Shown: piece by piece, positions 8,792 through 19,870 of the stretch
Position numbering within the stretch: position 1 is the stretch's first letter
Layout of the letters: every line of letters begins with the position of its first letter
DNA from: WHSW01 sp963781265
Lineage (GTDB): Bacteria > Actinomycetota > Thermoleophilia > Solirubrobacterales > 70-9
DNA length: 64,000 nt
Assembly: GCA_963781265.1 (NCBI GenBank)
Contig: CAWAFH010000008.1
Location: 90,113 to 154,112 of the forward strand
Direction: 5' to 3'
Position numbers and translations under genes: made by a program
Notes under the pieces: generated by a model
The model's database searches: none
Seen by the model: only the letters and a program-made list of their open reading frames with translations
Told to the model about the DNA's origin: nothing

Positions 8792-8807
8792 TGTGACGTC
8801 CGTCACA
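8792..8807 (+). promoter_or_regulatory. CRP/FNR-family consensus operator
   Basis: TGTGACGTCCGTCACA is a perfect TGTGA-N6-TCACA site. It extends to an 8-bp inverted repeat at 8791-8808. A TAAACT -10-like box is at 8837-8842, and the GAGGAGG Shine-Dalgarno precedes the ATG at 8879. The centre at 8799.5 would lie about 50 bp upstream of the start point implied by that box, a position used by activators. Confidence 0.6.
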
Positions 8808-8878
8808 CTCCCGTTGTGCACGGCCGAGCGGCGGCATAAACTCGACATCATTCGGTGTAACGGTCCGAGGAGGACGAG

Positions 8879-10174
8879 ATGAGCGTTGCCCAGAAGGACG
8901 GGATCAAGGCGGCCGAGGGGATCAGCTACGAGGACCTCTACCGGCGCTGGGAGCAGTCGAACTGGCAGGCGACCTCGATCGACTTCGCCCCCGACCGCGA
9001 GGGCTGGGCCGGGCTCTCGGACCTGCAGCGGCGCTCGGCGCTGTGGATCTACTCGATGTTCTTCTACGGCGAGGACTCCGTCGCCGACAACCTCTCCCCC
9101 TACATCGACGCCGCGCCGCGCGAGGAGCAGAAGTACTTCCTCGCCACCCAGCAGGTCGACGAGGCCCGCCACGCCGTCTTCTTCCATCGCTTCTTCAAGG
9201 AGGTGATCGGCGCCGGCGACTCGATCGCGTCGACGCTCGCGTACACCGAGTCGGAGCTGTCCTGGGGCTACCGCGGCGTCTTCGACCGCCTCGACCGCAT
9301 GGCCGACGACCTTCGCCGGGATCGCTCGTTGCCGAACTTCGCCCGCGCGATCGCGCTGTACCACATGGTCGTCGAGGCGACGATGGCCCAGCCGGGCCAG
9401 CACTACATCGAGGATTTCTTCGCCGACGCCGGCACGATGCCCGGCTTCAGCGAGGGGATGGCGAACGTCTCGCGCGACGAGCAGCGCCACATCGGCTTCG
9501 GCGTCAAGGTGCTCTCGGAGTGCTTCGCCGAGTCCGAGGAGTGCAAGCAGGCGGTCGCCGAGCTGATGCGGGAGCTGCTCCCCTACACGCTGGCGGTCTT
9601 CTCGCCCGTCGACAGGGCGCGCGAGTACACCCGCGCGTACGGGTTCGAGCTCGAGGAGCTGTTCGCCTTTGGCCTGCGCTCGGTGCGGACCAAGTGGCGC
9701 GCGACCGGCTATCCGATGGAGGACATGCCCGGCGTGCTCCCCGTCGATCCCGAGCTGGCGCCGGAGGAGGTCGCGCGACGGCAGATCGTCCTGCTCGAGG
9801 CCGGGGTGATGGGCCCGCCCAACGGGCGGCCCGACTCCTCGCCGGAGGTCCAGGCGCTGCACTTCGACCTGATCGCGCGGGCCGCGCGCACCGATGCGGT
9901 CGACGGACGCCCGCTGACGATCCAGTGGCGCTTCGACGACGCCGACCCGTGGCACCTGCGCATCGGCAACGGCTCGACCGCCGCCGCCCCGGGGCTCAGC
10001 GACGGGGCCGACGTGACGATCGAGGCGAGCTGGCAGGACTGGATCGAGACGTCGAGCAAGGGCGCCGACGCGCGCCGGCTCATGCTCCGCCGACGGCTGC
10101 GTCCGCGCGGCTCGATCCGCAGCCTGCTGAAGGCACAGCGGGCGTTCCCGCCGCGCCCGAACCGCCTCGGCTAG
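8879..10174 (+). CDS. R2-like di-iron oxidase fused to an SCP2-like domain
   Basis: 431 residues with a strong Shine-Dalgarno (GAGGAGG, 5 nt spacing). Residues ~20-320 form a ferritin-like four-helix bundle of the ribonucleotide-reductase R2 superfamily. All six carboxylate/His ligands are visible: E65, E95 and H98 (DEARH), E166, E201 and H204 (DEQRH). Residues ~330-425 resemble an SCP2 sterol/lipid-carrier domain (IQWRFDD...W.LRIGNG, ending RRRLRPRGSIRSLL). No R1 subunit is nearby, so a role in ribonucleotide reduction is unlikely. Oxidation of a bound lipid is a reasonable inference. A CRP-type site precedes the gene. Confidence 0.8.
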   Translation: MSVAQKDGIKAAEGISYEDLYRRWEQSNWQATSIDFAPDREGWAGLSDLQRRSALWIYSMFFYGEDSVADNLSPYIDAAPREEQKYFLATQQVDEARHAVFFHRFFKEVIGAGDSIASTLAYTESELSWGYRGVFDRLDRMADDLRRDRSLPNFARAIALYHMVVEATMAQPGQHYIEDFFADAGTMPGFSEGMANVSRDEQRHIGFGVKVLSECFAESEECKQAVAELMRELLPYTLAVFSPVDRAREYTRAYGFELEELFAFGLRSVRTKWRATGYPMEDMPGVLPVDPELAPEEVARRQIVLLEAGVMGPPNGRPDSSPEVQALHFDLIARAARTDAVDGRPLTIQWRFDDADPWHLRIGNGSTAAAPGLSDGADVTIEASWQDWIETSSKGADARRLMLRRRLRPRGSIRSLLKAQRAFPPRPNRLG

Positions 10175-10184
10175 CGCCGCTCGG

Positions 10185-10622
10185 CTACTCCGTCGCCGCG
10201 GGCGCCGGTGCCGGGGTGGTCGTCGAGGTGTACTCGAACTCCTCCTCGGCGCCGAACAGCTTGTCGAGGACGGCCTTGCGCAGGTCCTCGGAGAGCGCCA
10301 GCGCGAGCACGGCGCCGGCGATGCCGATCAGGATCAGCCGACCCCAGTGACGCCGCTTCTCCTCGCCGCGCAGGCGATTGGTGGCGTCGCGGAGGCTCTC
10401 CGCCGTGGACTTCAGGTCCTTGTGGAGCTTCTTGTCGTCGATCGCGGTGTCGATCACGCTGCCGTTCGACGACAGCCGGTCATAGGCGTCGCGGGCCGCG
10501 TCGACCGCGTCGCGGACGCTGTCGCGCAGGTCCTCGTCCTCCATCAGCCGGCGCAGGTACTGGTTGTCGGCGGCCGATCCGACCGCGTCGCGCGCGCGCT
10601 GTGTCCTCGTGCTCTTCGCCAT
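10185..10622 (-). CDS. Single-pass membrane protein with helical N-terminal part
   Basis: 145 residues from the ATG at 10622, chosen because GGAGAGG lies 7 nt upstream. Residues 1-95 are charged and helical (EDEDLRDSVRDAVDAARDAYDRL, LKSTAESLRDATNRL). A transmembrane helix follows (about 99-116, GRLILIGIAGAVLALAL), then a short tail rich in Thr/Pro/Ala. No enzyme motif is visible; the layout resembles small membrane-tethered proteins of unknown function in this class. It converges with the R2-like gene. Confidence 0.65.
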   Translation of the reverse strand: MAKSTRTQRARDAVGSAADNQYLRRLMEDEDLRDSVRDAVDAARDAYDRLSSNGSVIDTAIDDKKLHKDLKSTAESLRDATNRLRGEEKRRHWGRLILIGIAGAVLALALSEDLRKAVLDKLFGAEEEFEYTSTTTPAPAPAATE

Positions 10623-10689
10623 CGGTTCTACCTCTCCAAGTCTCGTCATCCGGTCTGAGTTGCTCAGCTTATACCCGCGGCGGCAACGG

Positions 10690-13072
<2,383 letters not shown>

Positions 13073-13080
<8 letters not shown>

Positions 13081-13516
13081 CGGTGTCGATCGGGACCCGC
13101 CTCGTCACCTGCCCGGCGAGCGGGAGCTCGACCCTGAGGATTCCGTCCTCGTAGGCGGCGCGGGCGCGCTCAGCGACCACGTCGGCGCCGAGCTCGACCA
13201 CGCGCCGGAACGCGCCGGCCTCGATCTCGATCTGCTGGTAGACGCGTCCCTCGGTCTCGGCCACCGGGCGCTCGCCGCTGATCACCAGCTCGCGGCCGGC
13301 GACCTCGAGCGAGACCGTGTCGATGTCGACCCCGGCGAGCTCGGCCTTGACGATGGCGCGCGGTTCGTCACCGCAGTAGTAGACGTCGACTCGGGGCGAG
13401 AAGGCGGCCTGGGCGCGGGTCAGCCCCAGCCGCTGGTCCGCGAACGGGTCGCCGAGCAACTCGTCCATCTCGCGCCACATGCGGTCGAAGTTGACTCTGA
13501 GGTTGCGAGGGGGCAT
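13073..13516 (-). CDS. Hsp20/alpha-crystallin small heat-shock protein
   Basis: 147 residues. The alpha-crystallin domain (~40-135) shows PRVDVYYCGDEPRAIVKAEL, the beta strands of VAGRELVISGER and the C-terminal AYEDGILRVELP motif typical of Hsp20. The protein holds unfolded substrates in the cytoplasm for refolding or degradation. It is the first gene of a two-gene unit with lon (8-bp overlap). A GC-rich palindromic repeat lies directly upstream (13529-13572). Confidence 0.93.
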
Positions 13517-13528
13517 GGGATGAATTTA

Positions 13529-13572
13529 GCTCGCCGTCCGCCGCTCGGCGCTCGAGCGGCAAGCGGCGAGCC
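13529..13572. repeat. GC-rich palindromic repeat, second copy
   Basis: On the minus strand this segment contains GAGCGGCGGACGGCGAGC, matching the right arm and flank of the hairpin at 5437-5485, preceded by a CGCCGCTTGCCGCTCGAG arm that pairs with it imperfectly. It fills the 56-bp spacer between the hydrolase gene and hsp20. It could act as a terminator for the upstream gene. Confidence 0.55.
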
Positions 13573-14361
13573 TCACAGCTCGTAGACGTCCCCGGCCCGC
13601 GCCACGCTCAGCTCCGCGCCGAACGCCGCCTCGGCCTCCTCCTTCGCCCACTCCGCGTCGAGCTCGTCGGAGATGTGGGTGAGCACCACCCGCTTGGCGC
13701 CGGCGCGGCGCGCGTGGTCGCCGGCCTCTCCCGGCGTCAGGTGGCCGCGGATCCCGGTGCGCTCGGGACGCGGCAGGGTCGCCTCGACGAACAGCAGGTC
13801 GGTGTCGCGGGCGACCTCGACCAGCTCCTCGCAGGGGCGGCAGTCGGCGCCGAAGGTGAACCGGCCGGCGCTCGAAACCAGGTTGACCGCGTGGGTGAGG
13901 ATGAAGTGCGGCACCTCGGCGAAGGTCGCCGTCAGCGGGCCGATCTCGACCGTCGAGCCCGCGTCGTAGTCCTCGATCGCGAACGCCCGCTCGATCAGCG
14001 CCTCGTCGCCCCAGGCCCCCACGACCGTGCGGAACGTCTGGCGAGCGCCCGGCGGCACGATCAGCCGCGGGCGGGCGGGGTCGTCGGTGCCCGGGTGGCC
14101 GGCGACCGGGACCGGCTGCTGGCGCGGGGTGAGCAACAGCGCGTATGCGTACGGGACCAGGTCGATGAAGTGATCGGCGTGGACGTGGGTGATCACGACC
14201 GCGTCGACCTCCGTGTAGTCGACCAGCTCGCGCAGCTTGCCGAACACGCCACCGCCGCAGTCGAGCAGGACAGTGGTCCCGCCCTCCTCGACCAAGTAGC
14301 CGCTGCACGCCCCGCCCGCGTCCTGCCAGGCCGGCGACTTGCCGAGCACCGTGATCCTCAT
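13573..14361 (-). CDS. Metallo-beta-lactamase fold hydrolase (RNase Z/AtsA-like)
   Basis: 262 residues from the ATG at 14361, where MRITVLGKSPAWQ begins the fold; longer in-frame starts upstream look non-coding. The zinc motif is THVHADHFIDL (HxHxDH, ~57-62). Further metal residues are the His of EVPHF, the Asp of FGADC and HIS near the C-terminus (VLTHISDEL). This pattern is that of the tRNase Z/arylsulfatase-like branch with one or two zinc ions. The precise substrate cannot be read from sequence; many actinobacterial relatives are annotated only as MBL-fold hydrolases. Confidence 0.85.
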   Translation of the reverse strand: MRITVLGKSPAWQDAGGACSGYLVEEGGTTVLLDCGGGVFGKLRELVDYTEVDAVVITHVHADHFIDLVPYAYALLLTPRQQPVPVAGHPGTDDPARPRLIVPPGARQTFRTVVGAWGDEALIERAFAIEDYDAGSTVEIGPLTATFAEVPHFILTHAVNLVSSAGRFTFGADCRPCEELVEVARDTDLLFVEATLPRPERTGIRGHLTPGEAGDHARRAGAKRVVLTHISDELDAEWAKEEAEAAFGAELSVARAGDVYEL

Positions 14362-14557
14362 CCGCTCCAACTCTACGGCCCGGCGGCCGAAATCCCGCAA
14401 ACCGCGCAAACCGCGCCGGCGGCGTTGCGCGTGAAAACCCGGCGATTGCGGGATCGCCTCCCGACGCACGGCCGCACCCGTGCCATGATCGCCGCGGCGC
14501 CGGGCAAAGGGCCGCCACGGGAAGCGACAAATCGGATCGAGAGGGAGGTAGGAGCGG

Positions 14558-14824
14558 GTGATCGAGGTTGCGCAAACGGCGTCTCCGGAGCTCTGCACGG
14601 CCGCGCAGGCCACCGAGGTCGCCGAGACGCTCGGGCTCCGGCGCAAGGGCGCCGCGAAGCGACGCAGCAAGCGCCGCGACGGCGTCAGCTGCGAGGAGTG
14701 CTTCTTTCACCGGCGGATGCTCTGCGCGCTCGACCTCGACGAGCCCTGCGCCACCTTCCGCGCCGATACCGCGCAGGGATTGGTCCCGCCGCGCCAGCCG
14801 GCGCTGCTGCTTCGGGACACCTAA
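14558..14824 (+). CDS. Small Cys-containing conserved-type protein
   Basis: 88 residues from a GTG start with a GGAGGTAGGAG ribosome site upstream. The N-terminal half is Ala/Lys/Arg-rich and helical; the C-terminal half has five Cys (CEECFFHRRMLCALDLDEPCATFR), which suggests a metal- or cluster-binding knot. I do not recognise the family. Strong codon bias and a good ribosome site support that it is real. It precedes the fatty-acid hydroxylase gene by 30 bp. Confidence 0.6.
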   Translation: MIEVAQTASPELCTAAQATEVAETLGLRRKGAAKRRSKRRDGVSCEECFFHRRMLCALDLDEPCATFRADTAQGLVPPRQPALLLRDT

Positions 14825-14841
14825 CAACAGCGCGCGCCCTC

Positions 14842-14847
14842 TAAGAT
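14842..14847 (+). promoter_or_regulatory. Putative leaderless -10 box of fatty-acid hydroxylase gene
   Basis: TAAGAT ends 7 nt before the ATG at 14855, with no Shine-Dalgarno sequence between. It fits the TANNNT leaderless pattern. Confidence 0.45.
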
Positions 14848-14854
14848 TTGGCGC

Positions 14855-15481
14855 ATGGCAAGTGATCGCAGCGCCCGCCTGAGCGCTTCCCCCCCGCTGT
14901 TCGAGAGCCGCTTCCTCGACTTCTTCTCGCGGATCCACCCGGTCGTCCCGGCGTTGATCTACGTCCCGGTGATCGTCGCGCTGATCGTGCTCGGCGCCGA
15001 CGGCGGCAAGGGCGCGCTGGCGCTGATCGGGTTGTTCGCGGCCGGCCTCTTCATCTGGACGCTCGCCGAGTACTGGCTGCACCGGCTCGTCTTCCACTGG
15101 GACCCCGACCATCCCGTCGGCCACCGCCTCCACTTCATCATCCACGGCGTCCATCACGACCACCCGAACGACAAGATGCGGCTGGTCATGCCCCCCGGGG
15201 CCAGCATCCCGCTGGCGCTGCTGTTCTTCGGCCTCTTCTGGCTGATCTTCGGCACCCCGACCGCCTATCCGCTGTTCGCCGGCTTCCTCGCCGGTTACCT
15301 CGTCTACGACTACACGCACTACTACCTGCATCACTTCGTGCCGAAGTCGGCGCGAGGCAAGCAGTTGCGCGAACAGCACATGCGCCACCACTTCCAGGAC
15401 CACCGCTTCGGTTACGGCGTCTCCTCGCCCCTCTGGGACGTGGTGTTCCGCACCCTGCCGCGCACGCGCCGCGGTAGCTAA
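14855..15481 (+). CDS. Fatty acid hydroxylase / sterol desaturase superfamily protein
   Basis: 208 residues, integral membrane. The di-iron histidine clusters of the superfamily are complete: HRLVFH, HFIIHGVHHDHP, HYYLHH and HMRHHF. Four hydrophobic helices surround them (two before ~75, two between ~115 and 160). The layout most resembles fatty acid 2-hydroxylases (Scs7-like) without the cytochrome b5 domain. It would hydroxylate an acyl chain or lipid in the membrane using O2. Substrate is unassigned. Confidence 0.88.
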   Translation: MASDRSARLSASPPLFESRFLDFFSRIHPVVPALIYVPVIVALIVLGADGGKGALALIGLFAAGLFIWTLAEYWLHRLVFHWDPDHPVGHRLHFIIHGVHHDHPNDKMRLVMPPGASIPLALLFFGLFWLIFGTPTAYPLFAGFLAGYLVYDYTHYYLHHFVPKSARGKQLREQHMRHHFQDHRFGYGVSSPLWDVVFRTLPRTRRGS

Positions 15482-15514
15482 CCGTTACCCTCCTTACACA
15501 CTGTTCGTCCCTAC

Positions 15515-15534
15515 TCACTGTGTAACCACAGTGA
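15515..15534 (+). promoter_or_regulatory. Perfect dyad upstream of wHTH regulator gene
   Basis: TCACTGTG (15515-15522) and CACAGTGA (15527-15534) form a perfect 8-bp inverted repeat around TAAC, 16 bp before the ATG at 15551. A looser TTACACA...TGTGTAA pair (15494-15525) overlaps it. The position suits an autoregulatory operator for the downstream DNA-binding protein. Confidence 0.5.
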
Positions 15535-15550
15535 AGCCAAGAGGAGTTTC

Positions 15551-15931
15551 ATGTCACCGTCTTCGAGCACCGTCGATGAGGCCGCGAAGTTGATCCGCGA
15601 GCGGATCAAGGAGCTCGACACGGAGCGCGGTCAGCTCGAGCGCGCGCTGGCCAGCCTGACCGGCGGCCGCGAGGGACGGCGGGGCCCGGGGCGGCCGCGG
15701 AGCTCGAACTCGGCGAAGCCGACGCCGCGCCGCCGGCGCCGGCGCGGTGGCACCCGGGCCGACCAGGCGGTGAAGCTGATCACCGACAACCCGGGGATCT
15801 CAGCCTCGGAGGTCGCCGCGCGGATGAAGATCAAGCCGAACTACCTCTACCGGGTGCTCGGCGAACTCGAGCAGGACGGCAAGGTGCGCAAGGACGGGCG
15901 CGCCTACCATCCGGTCGCTCAGGCGAAGTAG
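15551..15931 (+). CDS. Winged helix-turn-helix protein with basic AT-hook-like linker
   Basis: 126 residues with GAGGAG upstream. An N-terminal coiled coil (EAAKLIRERIKELDTERGQLERALASL, ~8-40, quoted in parts) leads to a Gly/Pro/Arg-rich linker with GPGRPR and a run of Arg (~47-67), like an AT-hook or nucleoid-protein tail. The C-terminal winged helix (~70-120) contains NPGISASEVAARMKI and YLYRVLGELEQDGKV. It is probably a DNA-binding regulator or nucleoid protein. Its last 13 bp overlap the end of the converging channel gene. Confidence 0.75.
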   Translation: MSPSSSTVDEAAKLIRERIKELDTERGQLERALASLTGGREGRRGPGRPRSSNSAKPTPRRRRRRGGTRADQAVKLITDNPGISASEVAARMKIKPNYLYRVLGELEQDGKVRKDGRAYHPVAQAK

Positions 15932-16584
15932 TCGTCGATCGCGTCCGGCGCGCGGCGCGACGTGATCACGCCGGCCGGGATCGTGAGGAACCAGATCGCG
16001 ACCGCCAGCTCGGAGCTCAGGTAGGCGACCGGGACCGACGCAGCGAAGAAGGCGACGGGCAGCAGGGAGCTGCCGCGCGCCCAGCGATAGACGTCCTCGG
16101 GCATCGCGCGAGCGAGCAACCCGTTGCGATGCGCGTGGCGCAGCAGGACCACCTCGAGGCCGCTGATCACCGCGACCGTCGCCGCGTAGACCGCGACGGC
16201 GAGCGGGTTGTCGAAGTAGTTGCCGATCAGCGCGGTCGGAAACGGCAGGAACGCGATCAGCGCCAGGTAGAACAGGTTGAGGCCGATCAGGCCCGGGTCG
16301 AACGCGCGCAGCAGCGAGAACATCTGGTGGTGCGCGACCCAGTAGCGGCCGATCACCGCGAAGCTGATGAAGAAGCTGACGATCGCGTCGCTGAGGTCGT
16401 TGAGCGCGTCGGCGAGCTCGCGCGGGCTGTCCGCCACATCGAGCGTCGGCACGGCGATCCCGACGACGAGCAGGGTCATCGCGATCGCGAACATGCCGTC
16501 GCTGAACGCGAGCACGCGCCCGAACTCCTCGCCGCCGCGCTCGAACAGGCGGTCCGGTGGCGGGTGCTCCGGGGACGCGGTCAC
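15919..16584 (-). CDS. TMEM175/DUF1211 family potassium channel-like protein
   Basis: 221 residues with six hydrophobic helices. The family signature RxxxFSDG is present as RVLAFSDGMFAIAMTLL (~23-40). Prokaryotic TMEM175 proteins form tetrameric K+ channels whose selectivity comes from hydrophobic residues in helix 1 rather than a TVGYG filter. WVAHHQMF and the later membrane helices match the family. It converges on the wHTH gene and lies just downstream of mdh with an 18-bp gap. Confidence 0.88.
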   Translation of the reverse strand: MTASPEHPPPDRLFERGGEEFGRVLAFSDGMFAIAMTLLVVGIAVPTLDVADSPRELADALNDLSDAIVSFFISFAVIGRYWVAHHQMFSLLRAFDPGLIGLNLFYLALIAFLPFPTALIGNYFDNPLAVAVYAATVAVISGLEVVLLRHAHRNGLLARAMPEDVYRWARGSSLLPVAFFAASVPVAYLSSELAVAIWFLTIPAGVITSRRAPDAIDDYFA

Positions 16585-16602
16585 CGAGGCCCCCGGCCCG
16601 GC

Positions 16603-17592
<990 letters not shown>

Positions 17593-17616
17593 TTCAAAAG
17601 GCTCCTGTCGGTCTGG

Positions 17617-17648
17617 TTGTTAGTTGCTAGTTGCTAGTTGCTAGTTGC
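17617..17648. repeat. Heptanucleotide tandem repeat at the 3' end of icd
   Basis: About 4.5 copies of TTGCTAG (first unit TTGTTAG) span 17617-17648. The stop codon of icd (TAG on the minus strand, 17627-17629) is inside it. On the minus strand the unit CTAGCAA puts a TAG in all three frames within 21 bp, so unit gain or loss would alter only the last residues of the protein. Confidence 0.85.
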
Positions 17649-18880
17649 GAGGGATCGGCGACTGCGTGGTCGAGGTTCTCCTTGATCGAGGCGAGGAACT
17701 CCTGGGTGGTCTGGAACCCCTGATCGCCACCGACGAGCAGCGCCAGGTCCTTGGTCATCTTGCCGCTCTCGACCGTCTCGATGCAAACGCGCTCGAGCGT
17801 CGCGGCGAACTCGGTCACCTCGGGCGTCTCGTCCATGCGCCCGCGCGCGGCGAGCGCGCGGGTCCACGCGAAGATCGAGGCGATCGGGTTGGTGGAGGTC
17901 GGGTTGCCCTTCTGGTGCTCGCGGAAGTGGCGGGTGACCGTGCCGTGCGCGGCCTCCGCCTCGACCGTCTTGCCGTCGGGGGTCATCAGGACGCTCGTCA
18001 TCAGCCCGAGCGAGCCGAAGCCCTGCGCGACCGTGTCGGACTGGACGTCGCCGTCGTAGTTCTTGCACGCCCAGACGTAGCCGCCCTCCCACTTCAGCGC
18101 CGCCGCGACCATGTCGTCGATCAGGCGGTGCTCGTAGGTGATCCCGGCGGCCTCGAAGTCGTCCTTGAACTCGGCCTCGTACACCTCGGCGAACAGGTCC
18201 TTGAAGCGCCCGTCATAGCGCTTCAGGATCGTGTTCTTGGTCGACATGTAGACCGGGTAGCCGCGATCGAGCCCGTAGCGCAGCGAGGCGCGGGCGAAGT
18301 CGCGGATCGAGTCGTCGAGGTTGTACATCGCCATCGCGATCCCGCTCGATGGGAAGTCGAAGACGTCGATCTCGATCGGCTCGCCCGACGCCTCGTCCTT
18401 GGGGGTCCAGGTCAGCGTCAGCTTGCCCTCGCCGGGAATCAGCGTGTCCTCCGCGCGGTACTGGTCGCCGAAGGCGTGACGGCCGATGATGATCGGCTTC
18501 GTCCAGCCCGGCACCAGCCGCGGGATGTTCGAGATCACGATCGGCTCGCGGAAGATGACCCCGCCGAGGATGTTGCGGATCGTCCCGTTCGGCGACCGGT
18601 ACATCTCCTTGAGGCCGAACTCCTCGACCCGCGCCTCGTCCGGCGTGATCGTCGCGCACTTGACCCCGACCCCGAACTCCTTGATCGCGTTCGCCGCGTC
18701 GACCGTGATCTGGTCCGAGGTCGCATCGCGGCTCTCGATCGCGAGGTCGTAGTACTTCAGCTCGACATCGAGGTAGGGCAGGATCAGCTGCTCCTTGATG
18801 AACGACCAGATGATCCGGGTCATCTCGTCGCCGTCGAGCTCGACGATCGGGTTCTTGACGTGAGTCTTCGTGTCAGGCAT
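17627..18880 (-). CDS. icd: Isocitrate dehydrogenase (NADP+), eukaryote-like homodimeric type
   Basis: 417 residues from the ATG at 18880 (MPDTKTHVKNPIVELDGDEMTR). It oxidatively decarboxylates isocitrate to 2-oxoglutarate. Family-specific segments include SPNGTIRNILGGVIFREPI (isocitrate-binding Ser region), RHAFGDQYRA, the metal-binding ACKNYDGDVQSD and the NADP-binding EAAHGTVTRHFREHQKG. The gene ends inside a heptamer tandem repeat and is followed by mdh. A TAGCAT box 10 nt upstream suggests a leaderless transcript. Confidence 0.96.
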   Translation of the reverse strand: MPDTKTHVKNPIVELDGDEMTRIIWSFIKEQLILPYLDVELKYYDLAIESRDATSDQITVDAANAIKEFGVGVKCATITPDEARVEEFGLKEMYRSPNGTIRNILGGVIFREPIVISNIPRLVPGWTKPIIIGRHAFGDQYRAEDTLIPGEGKLTLTWTPKDEASGEPIEIDVFDFPSSGIAMAMYNLDDSIRDFARASLRYGLDRGYPVYMSTKNTILKRYDGRFKDLFAEVYEAEFKDDFEAAGITYEHRLIDDMVAAALKWEGGYVWACKNYDGDVQSDTVAQGFGSLGLMTSVLMTPDGKTVEAEAAHGTVTRHFREHQKGNPTSTNPIASIFAWTRALAARGRMDETPEVTEFAATLERVCIETVESGKMTKDLALLVGGDQGFQTTQEFLASIKENLDHAVADPSQLATSN

Positions 18881-18890
18881 TGGGCGGGCG

Positions 18891-18896
18891 ATGCTA
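18891..18896 (-). promoter_or_regulatory. Putative leaderless -10 box of icd
   Basis: TAGCAT on the minus strand ends 10 nt before the ATG at 18880, and the intervening sequence is C-rich without a ribosome site. Confidence 0.35.
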
Positions 18897-18980
18897 TCGG
18901 CGCGGCTGACCGGCGTGGTCGAACAACCGGCCCGGCCTCGAACTCGGACGCGCGACACGGCGCGGAGCGTATTGGCGACG

Positions 18981-18986
18981 TAGAGT
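18981..18986 (+). promoter_or_regulatory. Putative leaderless -10 box of crotonase gene
   Basis: TAGAGT ends 7 nt before the GTG at 18994, with no ribosome-binding sequence. Confidence 0.4.
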
Positions 18987-18993
18987 CCGCGTC

Positions 18994-19791
18994 GTGGACG
19001 CCGAGCGGGTACAGATCGAGATCGCGGACCACGTCGCCGACGTCCGCCTGACGCGTGCCGACAAGCACAATGGCCTCGACGCGCGGATGTTCGCCGCGAT
19101 CAACGAGGCGATCGACGAGCTGCGCGCCGCCGGAGGCGTGCGCTCGATCGTCCTCTCCGGCGACGGGCCGAGCTTCTGCGCGGGGCTCGACTTCCAGGCG
19201 TTCGCGGCAGAGGACGGCGCCGGCCCGACGCTGCTCGACCGCGCCGAGGGCGAGGTCGCGAACTTCGCCCAGCGGGTCGCCTACGGCTGGCGCCAGCTCG
19301 AGGTCCCCGTGGTCGCGGCGCTGCACGGCGCCTGCTTCGGCGGCGGCCTGCAGATCGCGCTCGGCGCCGACATCCGGATCGCCGCAGCCGACACGCGGAT
19401 GTCGGTGATGGAGATGCGCTACGGCCTGGTCGCCGACATGAGCCTGTCGCAGACGCTGTGGCGGCTGGTCGGCGACGACGTCGCCCGCGAGCTCACCTAC
19501 ACCGCGCGGGTGGTCGAGGCGCCCGAGGCCCTCGAGCTCGGGCTCGTGACCCGGATCGCCGACGACCCCGCCGCGGCCGCCCGCGAGCTGGCCGGCGAGA
19601 TCGCCGCCCGGTCCCCCGACGCAATCCGCCGCGCCAAACGGCTCGCCGACGAGGCCCCGTTGCTGAGCGCCGCCGAGGGCCTGGCGCTGGAGGCGGAGCT
19701 GCAGCGCGAGCTGCTCGGCAGCCCCAACCAGCTCGCCGCGGTGACCGCGGCGCTGACCAGGCAGCCGGCCGAGTTCAGCGACCCCGCCTGA
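18994..19791 (+). CDS. Enoyl-CoA hydratase/isomerase family protein (crotonase)
   Basis: 265 residues from GTG. The oxyanion-hole motifs of the crotonase fold are present: FCAGLDFQAF (~63) and HGACFGGGLQIALGADIRIA (~110-129). The Glu of MEMRYGLVADMS (~139) fits one catalytic carboxylate; the second Glu position is less clear, so it could be a hydratase or an isomerase. It acts on acyl-CoA in beta-oxidation or a side pathway, in keeping with the acyl-CoA dehydrogenase gene 1 kb downstream. Confidence 0.88.
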   Translation: MDAERVQIEIADHVADVRLTRADKHNGLDARMFAAINEAIDELRAAGGVRSIVLSGDGPSFCAGLDFQAFAAEDGAGPTLLDRAEGEVANFAQRVAYGWRQLEVPVVAALHGACFGGGLQIALGADIRIAAADTRMSVMEMRYGLVADMSLSQTLWRLVGDDVARELTYTARVVEAPEALELGLVTRIADDPAAAARELAGEIAARSPDAIRRAKRLADEAPLLSAAEGLALEAELQRELLGSPNQLAAVTAALTRQPAEFSDPA

Positions 19792-19817
19792 TCGCCGCCC
19801 GGGGGGCGAATCCCCGT

Positions 19818-19864
19818 CCGAGCGTCACTCAACCGGGCGTATGGGCCGGTTCGATGACGCTCGG
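19818..19864. repeat. Palindromic repeat family P, copy 1
   Basis: A 47-bp palindrome: the outer ten bases CCGAGCGTCA and TGACGCTCGG are perfect reverse complements, and the inner AACCGG and CCGGTT pair around the loop (17 of 21 pairs per arm). It lies 6 bp before the start of the DUF559 gene, and an alternative ATG (19841) lies in its loop. Confidence 0.85.
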
Positions 19865-19870
19865 AGAAGG

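Noticed and set aside
13517..13572. HspR (HAIR) or HrcA (CIRCE) site before hsp20
   Set aside because: The only dyad there is the GC-rich repeat; neither consensus is present.
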